A stretch of 12,931 nucleotides of DNA from JAPEKQ01 sp964597945. GTDB lineage: Bacteria > Joyebacterota > Joyebacteria > Joyebacterales > Joyebacteraceae. This document shows, piece after piece, positions 5,359 to 10,865 of the stretch. The stretch spans positions 1 through 12,931 of the forward strand of contig CAZRAD010000075.1 in NCBI GenBank assembly GCA_964597945.1, read 5' to 3'. The first letter of the stretch is position 1, and each line of letters opens with the position of its first letter. Made by a program: the position numbers and the translations under genes. The notes below the pieces were generated by a model. The model saw only the letters and a list, made by a program, of their open reading frames with translations. It ran no database searches and was not told where the DNA came from.

Positions 5359-7113
5359 ATGGGAGATGACAGAGCCGACGATCCGAGGGCCGCGTCCGCG
5401 ACCTTCAGCGTCTACGGCCTCCCGGCGTCGTCCGGGGTCGTCCACGGCCCTGCGATGCTCTTCGGTGACATCCTCGACGAGGTCGAGACCCGTACCATCC
5501 AGCCATCCCAGGTCGAGTTCGAGATCAAACGCTTCCACGACGCGGTGGCCCTGGTCAAACAGGAACTGGCTCGCGACGCGGAACGCATCTCCGGCGAACT
5601 CGGACAGAGCGAGGCGGACATTTTCCTCGTCCATTCGATGATCCTCGAGGACCAGAAGCTCGTCGAGACCATCGAGAACAGGATCCGCGACGAGCATCTC
5701 AACGCCGACGCCGTCATCGCCAGTGAGATGAAGCGCGTCAGCGCCGTGCTGCGAGGATCGGACGACAGCTATCTCAGGGATCGCTCGTACGATGTGACCG
5801 ACATCGGAAAGCGTGTGATCGAACGGATGCTCGGTGTCTGGGCACACTGCCCTCTGACCCATCCGATGATCATCGTCACCCGCGAACTCCGCGCATCCGA
5901 TACGGTCTCGATGGACCGCGGGCGGGTGCTGGGCTTCGTGACAGAGTCCGGCGGGCGCGAGGCGCATGCCGCGATCCTCGCGCGGTCGCTCGGTGTTCCC
6001 GCCGTGGTCGGCGCCCGCGGCATCGTGGATCGCATCCACTCCGGTGACACGCTTGCTGTGGATGGGACGACCGGTGAGGTACTGGTCAATCCTCCTGACG
6101 ACGTGCTCAGGGGATTCAAAGAGAAGCAGCAGCAGGAGGCGCTCGATTGGGCCGAGCTCTCGCCGTATCTCGGCGCGGTCACGAGGAGCGCGGACGGGAC
6201 GCGCATCACGCTCATGGCCAACATCAGTACGGCCGACGAATCGTCCGAGGCCGCCGCGCTCTCGACCGATGGAGTGGGGCTCTTCCGGACGGAGATGCCG
6301 TTCATCTCCGCCGGGTTCTTCCTGTCGGAGGAAGAGCAGTACGCGATATACCGGGCCGCGGCCGAGGCGATGGGGGATCTGCCGCTGACGATACGAACGC
6401 TTGATATCGGCGGCGACAAGTTCGTCGGACGTGAGAATCCGCTTCTGGAGCACAACCCCCATCTGGGATACCGCTCGATCCGCGTCTCGCTTGACCGTCC
6501 CGGCATGTTCACCGAGCAGCTCCGAGCCATTCTCCGGGCCGGTGTGCACGGCAACGTGAGGGTTCTCCTCCCGATGGTCTCCGGTGTCGGCGAGCTGCGC
6601 GCGGCACGGGAATTGCTCGAGAGAGCCAAGGAATCGCTCACAGCGGAGAACGCGGCGTTCGACGCGGACATGCGGGTCGGCGTGATGATCGAGATCCCCT
6701 CGGCCGTCATGGTCGCCGACCGTCTGGCCGCCGAGAGCGATTTCCTCAGCATCGGTACGAACGATCTCGTGCAGTACGCCCTGGCGGTTGATCGGGGCAA
6801 CACGTACGTCGACCATCTTTACCGGCCGTATGACCCGGCCGTGCTTGCCCTGATCGAGCGGACGGTCATGGCCGCACGTGACGCCGACACTCCCGTCTCT
6901 GTCTGTGGCGAGATGGCCGGGGCAACCGAGTACATCCCGCTCCTGCTCGGACTGGGCGTGCGCGAGCTCAGCGTGGCCATGAGCAGGGTCCTGTTCGCCC
7001 GCCGGACGATCGCGACGACGGACCTGGCGGACGCGCAGACGCTTGCGTCCCGCGCTCTCGCGGCGGTGACGGCTTCGGAGGTCGCGACGCTCATCGGTAT
7101 CGATAAGAGCTAG
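5359..7113 (+). CDS. ptsI: Phosphoenolpyruvate-protein phosphotransferase (PTS enzyme I)
   Basis: Enzyme I takes phosphate from PEP and passes it to HPr, the first step of the PTS. The 584-residue protein has a full domain set: the N-terminal HPr-interacting helical region (~17-140), the swivelling phosphohistidine domain (~165-245) with His203 in GGREAHAAILARS, and the PEP-binding barrel (~265-560). The barrel shows GLFRTEM (Arg310, Glu312), DIGGDKF (Asp353), SIGTNDLVQYALAVDRGN (Asn468, Asp469) and the catalytic Cys516 in VCGEMAG. There is no N-terminal GAF domain, so it is not PtsP. GGRTSH is usual around the active histidine; here the two residues before it are Glu-Ala. GGAG lies seven bases before the start. 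No HPr or enzyme II gene is adjacent, so HPr must be elsewhere. It is co-oriented with a flavoprotein and a transglycosylase; a regulatory rather than sugar-transport PTS is possible. Confidence 0.95.
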   Translation: MGDDRADDPRAASATFSVYGLPASSGVVHGPAMLFGDILDEVETRTIQPSQVEFEIKRFHDAVALVKQELARDAERISGELGQSEADIFLVHSMILEDQKLVETIENRIRDEHLNADAVIASEMKRVSAVLRGSDDSYLRDRSYDVTDIGKRVIERMLGVWAHCPLTHPMIIVTRELRASDTVSMDRGRVLGFVTESGGREAHAAILARSLGVPAVVGARGIVDRIHSGDTLAVDGTTGEVLVNPPDDVLRGFKEKQQQEALDWAELSPYLGAVTRSADGTRITLMANISTADESSEAAALSTDGVGLFRTEMPFISAGFFLSEEEQYAIYRAAAEAMGDLPLTIRTLDIGGDKFVGRENPLLEHNPHLGYRSIRVSLDRPGMFTEQLRAILRAGVHGNVRVLLPMVSGVGELRAARELLERAKESLTAENAAFDADMRVGVMIEIPSAVMVADRLAAESDFLSIGTNDLVQYALAVDRGNTYVDHLYRPYDPAVLALIERTVMAARDADTPVSVCGEMAGATEYIPLLLGLGVRELSVAMSRVLFARRTIATTDLADAQTLASRALAAVTASEVATLIGIDKS

Positions 7114-7123
7114 ACCGGGGCAC

Positions 7124-9457
7124 ATGACACAACGACACACCTTCTCCATGACAGTCACCGCGCTCGCGGTGCTCGCGGTCTCGATCGCGCCTCCCGCTTC
7201 GGCGCGCTGGCGGGCGTCGGTCGATTCCCTCTACTCGGTTGCCGAGCTTCACTATCATGGCGCGGAGTACTCCGTTGCCGCGAAGCTCTACGACGAGACA
7301 TCGGCGCTTATCGGGACCCGCGCGCCTGAGGAACTCGGCCCGTACTTCGAGAATCTCAGAGCCCGCTCCATGTTCCTCCGTGCGCGTTCACTCGAACGAG
7401 CGGGAGATTGGGAGCAGGCGGCGGATGCGTACGAAGCGGCACTCCCGCTCCTGGAGCCGGTCGGCGATGCCGTCCGGTTCCGTCTTGCGGACTGCCGCCT
7501 CGAGATGGGGGATCTTGACGGAGCGGTCGGCCTGCTCCGCGAGATCGTCGAGGATGGGGTTGAGACCTCGTTCGACCATCCGGCGCTCGAGGCGCTCGGC
7601 GACGCGTACCGTCGCTTCTCGGAGTGGGATCTCGCCATTCAGTGGTATCGGCTGCTGCTCGCCCGGGCACCGTCCTACAACGACAAAGCGCTCATCCACT
7701 ACAAGATCGGACTGACACATGACGAGCGTGGCGACAACAACGCGGCGACGCGGAGCTATCGCACGGCCGTCAATGACTACCCGCGGTCCCGTCACGCGCA
7801 CGACGCGATGAAGAAGGGGAGGAGCATCTCCCGGTCGTTCACGGACCGGTATCATCAGGGGCTCGTGCTCTACAACCGGAAGCTCTACCGCGACGCCGGC
7901 GAATTCTTCTCACACTACCTCAAATACGATGATGAGAAGGTGTGGGAGCTTGAGGCGGCGTACTTCCTCGGAAGGTCGCTCCAGCGGCAGGGGAGATACG
8001 GCAGCGCCGCGCGCCGGTACAGCGAGGCGGTGGAGATCGGACTGGGAGGTGGAGTCGGCAGCGATGGGCTGCCTCTCGTTGAGAACGAGTACTACCACCT
8101 TGCCTGGTCGAAGCTCGCATACTGCCGCCGGGCTGTTGGGAACACAGAGGAGAGCCTCGCAACGTACGAGGAGTACATCGCGAAGCACCCGAACATCCCC
8201 GAAGCCGCTGATGCGATCTGGGACAAGGCACGGTTCCTCGAGGACGAACAGCGGTGGACCGAGGCGGCGGAGGAGTTCTCCCGACTCGCCGACGAGTACC
8301 CGCGTTCCGACCGGGCGGACGACGGCCGGTTCCGCGCCGGGCTCGTGCTCTACAAGGAGGGACTCGTCGAGGACGCGGAGGCCGTGTTCGCGGAGGTGTC
8401 GGCCGGCGCCGGCGGTGCGGACATCGCGCGTGCTCTCTACTGGGTCGGCAAGACACGGGAGGAGCTCGGGCGGACCGAGGAAGCACTCGTCGTCTATTCA
8501 GAGGCCGCCGAGTCCGACAGAGACTCCTTCTACGGCAGACGCGCGATCGAGAGACTGGTCGCGCTGGGCGCCGTCGATGAGCCGAAGCTCCGCCTCCCGC
8601 TCGCGAAGCGGAACAGTGAGATGCGCGCGAGACCGGTCTGGGGGAACGGAGAGGCGCGGGAGTTCGGTGTCTGGCTAGCGGCGTGGTCCAAGCACTCCTA
8701 TGTTCCAATCGAGCAGGTCGCCGTGCGACAGGAACTCGTCAGTGAGCCCGCCTTCGTCCGCGCAGACCATCTCCGCGCGCTTCACATGGACACGTATGCC
8801 GCCGAGGAGTTCGACCGGCTGGAGGACCACATCGGCGACAATCCGACGCAGCTCGCGATGCTCATCGAGTACTACGAGCGCCGCGGTCTCCATCGACGCG
8901 GCATCCGGGTCGCGGAGCGGATTCTCCGCATGTCACCGGCGGAGGGTCTGAGCGATGCGCCGCTCTATCTGAGAAAGCGCATCTGTCCGATGCACTTCGG
9001 CGAGTTCGTCGAGGTCGAGTGCATGGATCGCAACGTCGATCCGAACACGTTCTATTCGCTCATGCGACAGGAGAGCCTGTTCGAGTTCGACGCCGTCTCC
9101 TGGGTCGGCGCGCGCGGCCTCTCGCAGATCATGCCGTCGACAGGGCGATGGATCGCGCGACGGCTCGACCACGGCAGGTTCCGGCTGAGCCATCTCATGG
9201 ACCCGTCCACGAACGTCCGTTTCGGCGTCTACTACCTGTCGGAGCAGCTCACCGACTTCGACGGGGATGCGATGCGCGCACTCGCCGCGTACAACGGCGG
9301 CCCCTCGAACGTAGAGCGCTGGTGGGGGTACGGCGGGTGCGAGGACACGGATGTCTTCGTGGAGGACATCGGCTACGCGGAGACGGCCGACTACGTGCGA
9401 CGGGTCTATCTCTACGGGCAGTTCTACGAGGAGATCTACGGTCGCGCCTCGCCCTAG
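7124..9457 (+). CDS. Secreted TPR protein with C-terminal lytic transglycosylase (SLT) domain
   Basis: This 777-residue protein starts with a Sec signal peptide (hydrophobic core, likely cut after ASA at about residue 28). It continues with a long helical TPR-like region (~35-560) and ends in a family-1 lytic transglycosylase domain (~630-765). SLT landmarks are the catalytic Glu650 in LMRQES, GLSQIMPST (665-673) and AAYNGGPSNV (721-730). The segment ALYWVGKTREELG...DSFYGRRA (~437-472) is the typical repeat just ahead of the catalytic domain in Slt70 relatives. Such enzymes cleave the glycan strand of peptidoglycan, forming 1,6-anhydro ends, during turnover, recycling or machine insertion. 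It begins 10 bp after the ptsI stop, so the two are probably co-translated; CGGGG near 7116-7120 is only a weak ribosome site. Stop TAG 9455-9457 lies in an 18-bp tandem repeat shared with the converging gene. Confidence 0.92.
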   Translation: MTQRHTFSMTVTALAVLAVSIAPPASARWRASVDSLYSVAELHYHGAEYSVAAKLYDETSALIGTRAPEELGPYFENLRARSMFLRARSLERAGDWEQAADAYEAALPLLEPVGDAVRFRLADCRLEMGDLDGAVGLLREIVEDGVETSFDHPALEALGDAYRRFSEWDLAIQWYRLLLARAPSYNDKALIHYKIGLTHDERGDNNAATRSYRTAVNDYPRSRHAHDAMKKGRSISRSFTDRYHQGLVLYNRKLYRDAGEFFSHYLKYDDEKVWELEAAYFLGRSLQRQGRYGSAARRYSEAVEIGLGGGVGSDGLPLVENEYYHLAWSKLAYCRRAVGNTEESLATYEEYIAKHPNIPEAADAIWDKARFLEDEQRWTEAAEEFSRLADEYPRSDRADDGRFRAGLVLYKEGLVEDAEAVFAEVSAGAGGADIARALYWVGKTREELGRTEEALVVYSEAAESDRDSFYGRRAIERLVALGAVDEPKLRLPLAKRNSEMRARPVWGNGEAREFGVWLAAWSKHSYVPIEQVAVRQELVSEPAFVRADHLRALHMDTYAAEEFDRLEDHIGDNPTQLAMLIEYYERRGLHRRGIRVAERILRMSPAEGLSDAPLYLRKRICPMHFGEFVEVECMDRNVDPNTFYSLMRQESLFEFDAVSWVGARGLSQIMPSTGRWIARRLDHGRFRLSHLMDPSTNVRFGVYYLSEQLTDFDGDAMRALAAYNGGPSNVERWWGYGGCEDTDVFVEDIGYAETADYVRRVYLYGQFYEEIYGRASP

Positions 9458-9484
9458 CCGTGCGTCTCGTCCTAGCTGTGTGTG
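9449..9484. repeat. Imperfect 18-bp tandem duplication spanning two convergent stop codons
   Basis: Bases 9449-9466 and 9467-9484 match at 14 of 18 positions. Each copy contains CCTAGC. The CTAG of the first copy supplies the TAG stop of the plus-strand transglycosylase gene. The CTAG of the second supplies the TAG stop of the minus-strand DUF2752 gene. Because the period is 18, the other copy gives each gene a second in-frame stop. The 14-bp gap between the genes leaves no room for a separate terminator. Confidence 0.7.
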
Positions 9485-9858
9485 ACGAGTACGTAGCCCC
9501 AGTTGAACGCTACCGCCGCGATCAGCACTGCCCACGCCATCCGTCGCTCGCGGCGCGTGAGTTCCACGGTCACCGCCATCTTGCACAGTATTCGCAGAGC
9601 CCAGATCACGATCGCGACGGGAACGACGAGCAGCAGGAAGACGGTGTCGAGCGGATTCGTCGCGAACGCCGCGCCCACGTGACCGCGCATGACGGCGTTC
9701 GTGCTCCTGAGCAACCCGCACGAGGGACAAGGAAGCCCCGTCACCACCCTCAGGGGGCAGATGACGGGGCCTTCCACAACCGATATCGATGCGGCGACCG
9801 TGAGACCGAACACCACGAGCACGACACCTGCGACGAGCGCCGGTCGAGGCACTCTCAT
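9472..9858 (-). CDS. DUF2752 family small membrane protein
   Basis: The 128-residue product has three predicted membrane segments (about 7-28, 70-95 and 105-126). It has the DUF2752 signature: Cys34-Pro followed by the loop TGLPCPSCGLLRS (Cys44, Cys47), then GHVGAAFATNPL before the second helix. No biochemical function is established for the family, and the CxxC faces the end of the first helix, where it might bind metal or form a disulfide. I chose ATG 9858, which begins right at the first helix. An in-frame GTG at 9936 would add 26 residues and overlap the preceding gene by 26 bases, with GGAG only a few bases before it; this remains an alternative. It is the last gene of the minus-strand operon and converges on the transglycosylase gene. 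Confidence 0.82.
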   Translation of the reverse strand: MRVPRPALVAGVVLVVFGLTVAASISVVEGPVICPLRVVTGLPCPSCGLLRSTNAVMRGHVGAAFATNPLDTVFLLLVVPVAIVIWALRILCKMAVTVELTRRERRMAWAVLIAAVAFNWGYVLVTHS

Positions 9859-9910
9859 CCCTGACGCGCCGTGAACGATGCGGAGTCTCACGTCTTCGCC
9901 GGCGTGACCG

Positions 9911-10243
9911 CTACCACACGCCGTTGAAGCCGCCACTGGCTCCGACGATCATGATGACGATGACGTACCAGAGTATTCCGAGAACGGCGAGACACGTTCC
10001 CACGATGCCGCATATCATGCCGGCGCGCGTGAGACCCTCACCCTCGGGGTCGCGAAGGCCCTCCTTCATCTCGCGCAGGTCGCCCGACCCCATGACCCAG
10101 GCGATGATGCCGGTGATGAAGCACAGAACGATGCCGATGATGCCGAGCGCGAGGATCGCGGCGCCTCGGTGCGGCTTCATCATGGCGTTGGGCTGCTGCG
10201 TCGGCACTCCGGGCTGCGGCTGGCCCATCGGAGTCTCCTGCAT
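9911..10243 (-). CDS. DUF4190 domain small membrane protein
   Basis: The 110-residue product has a Pro/Gln/Met-rich soluble N-terminus (1-25) and two membrane helices (about 27-51 and 73-100). Between them lies a charged loop, DLREMKEGLRDPEGEG, followed by LTRAGMICGIVG. Helix, charged loop and a second Gly-rich helix beginning with an A-G-M/I motif is the DUF4190 pattern. The family has no assigned function. ATG 10243 starts two bases after the Fe-S scaffold stop. AAAGGAG, five bases upstream, is made of the last Lys-Glu codons and so lies inside the previous gene, tying translation of the two together. It ends in ASGGFNGVW. Confidence 0.8.
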   Translation of the reverse strand: MQETPMGQPQPGVPTQQPNAMMKPHRGAAILALGIIGIVLCFITGIIAWVMGSGDLREMKEGLRDPEGEGLTRAGMICGIVGTCLAVLGILWYVIVIMIVGASGGFNGVW

Positions 10244-10245
10244 AG

Positions 10246-10641
10246 TTACTCCTTTGTGTCTGTGGCCTTCTGCTTCTCCAGGTAGTCCTGGATCGCTTTG
10301 TGGAGGGCGTCGGCCGCAAGGTTCGAGCAGTGCATCTTCTGCGGCGGCAGACCGTCCAGTTCATCGGCGACGTTCTCGCGCGTGATCTCGAGCGCCTCCT
10401 CGAGCGTCTTCCCCTTCGCCATCTCCGTTACCATGCTGCTCGTGGCGATCGCCGAGCCGCAACCGAACGTCTTGAACTTCACGTCCGTGATGATGTTGTC
10501 CTTGACGTTGATCTGGATCTCCATGAGGTCCCCGCAGACCGGGTTGCCCTCGACCCCCACGCCGTCCGGGGCGTCGAGCTCTCCGACGTTCCGCGGATTC
10601 TTGAAGTGCTCCAAGACCTTATCGCTGTAGATGGGTGTCAC
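10246..10641 (-). CDS. iscU: IscU/NifU-type iron-sulfur cluster assembly scaffold
   Basis: This 131-residue cytoplasmic protein matches IscU scaffolds throughout. It begins YSDKVLEHFKNPRNVG and has the three cluster-ligand cysteines in their motifs: Cys36 in NPVCGD (with Asp38), Cys61 in FGCGSAIA and Cys105 in KMHCSNLA (with His104). It takes sulfur from a cysteine desulfurase and builds a 2Fe-2S cluster for transfer to target proteins. The start is GTG 10641, giving MTPIYSDKV, because AAAGGAG stands nine bases before it. An ATG at 10671 is in frame but lies at or before the predicted transcription start. No cysteine desulfurase, ferredoxin or chaperone gene is adjacent. Instead it heads an operon with two membrane proteins of unknown function. 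The absence of the C-terminal Nfu domain makes it IscU-like rather than full NifU. Confidence 0.93.
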   Translation of the reverse strand: MTPIYSDKVLEHFKNPRNVGELDAPDGVGVEGNPVCGDLMEIQINVKDNIITDVKFKTFGCGSAIATSSMVTEMAKGKTLEEALEITRENVADELDGLPPQKMHCSNLAADALHKAIQDYLEKQKATDTKE

Positions 10642-10650
10642 CGTGCATCG

Positions 10651-10657
10651 CTCCTTT
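10651..10657 (-). promoter_or_regulatory. Shine-Dalgarno selecting the GTG start of the Fe-S scaffold gene
   Basis: On the minus strand AAAGGAG lies nine bases before GTG 10641. It lies inside the reading frame if ATG 10671 were used, which argues for the GTG. The same heptamer precedes the DUF4190 gene (minus strand, 10249-10255, five bases before ATG 10243). Confidence 0.8.
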
Positions 10658-10675
10658 CCGAGATGTAACATAACG

Positions 10676-10704
10676 ATGATAGTCCCTCAGCAGTTGGCCG
10701 TCAA
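10676..10704 (-). promoter_or_regulatory. Near-consensus sigma-70 promoter of the iscU-DUF4190-DUF2752 operon
   Basis: On the minus strand, TTGACG (10704-10699) and TATCAT (10681-10676) are separated by exactly 17 bases. Each box matches consensus at five of six positions. Transcription would begin near 10669, leaving about 28 bases of leader that contain the Shine-Dalgarno. This is the best promoter in the window and suggests housekeeping expression. Confidence 0.75.
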
Positions 10705-10745
10705 GGCGGCCGGGGGCCGCGATCGTGGCCCGGCGCGGGGCTCCT

Positions 10746-10763
10746 CCTGCTCCGCGGAGCAGG
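10746..10763. repeat. 18-bp perfect palindrome between divergent promoters
   Basis: CCTGCTCCG at 10746-10754 is followed directly by its exact reverse complement CGGAGCAGG. It lies 42 bases upstream of the -35 box of the minus-strand promoter and eight bases upstream of the candidate plus-strand -35 box. With no loop it resembles an operator for a dimeric regulator more than a terminator, although high GC makes palindromes commoner. It sits in a GC-rich patch with partial flanking symmetry (GCGCGG / CCGCGC). Confidence 0.5.
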
Positions 10764-10770
10764 GCCGCGC

Positions 10771-10800
10771 TTGCTCATTCCCGCGGCATGGTGCTACCAT
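10771..10800 (+). promoter_or_regulatory. Candidate extended -10 promoter for the M1-like gene
   Basis: TTGCTC (10771-10776) and TACCAT (10795-10800) lie 18 bases apart, and a TGC just before the -10 box makes an extended -10 element. The start of transcription would be near 10807, about 59 bases before ATG 10866. The -35 match is only three of six. Confidence 0.4.
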
Positions 10801-10865
10801 GACCGTTCACGATGCTGGTACACCGGCTGATTCGAGCCCACAGGCTCCATCGGAGTGGAGACCCC

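Noticed and set aside
5062..7158. 698-codon open frame on the minus strand opposite ptsI
   Set aside because: It lies antisense to a gene with every enzyme I motif, is rich in Arg, His and Asp in no domain-like order, and arises from the third-position GC bias of the true gene.
10642..10671. ATG 10671 as start of the Fe-S scaffold
   Set aside because: It would lie at the predicted transcription start and would place the AAAGGAG ribosome site inside the coding region. GTG 10641 has that site at nine bases and gives a standard IscU N-terminus.
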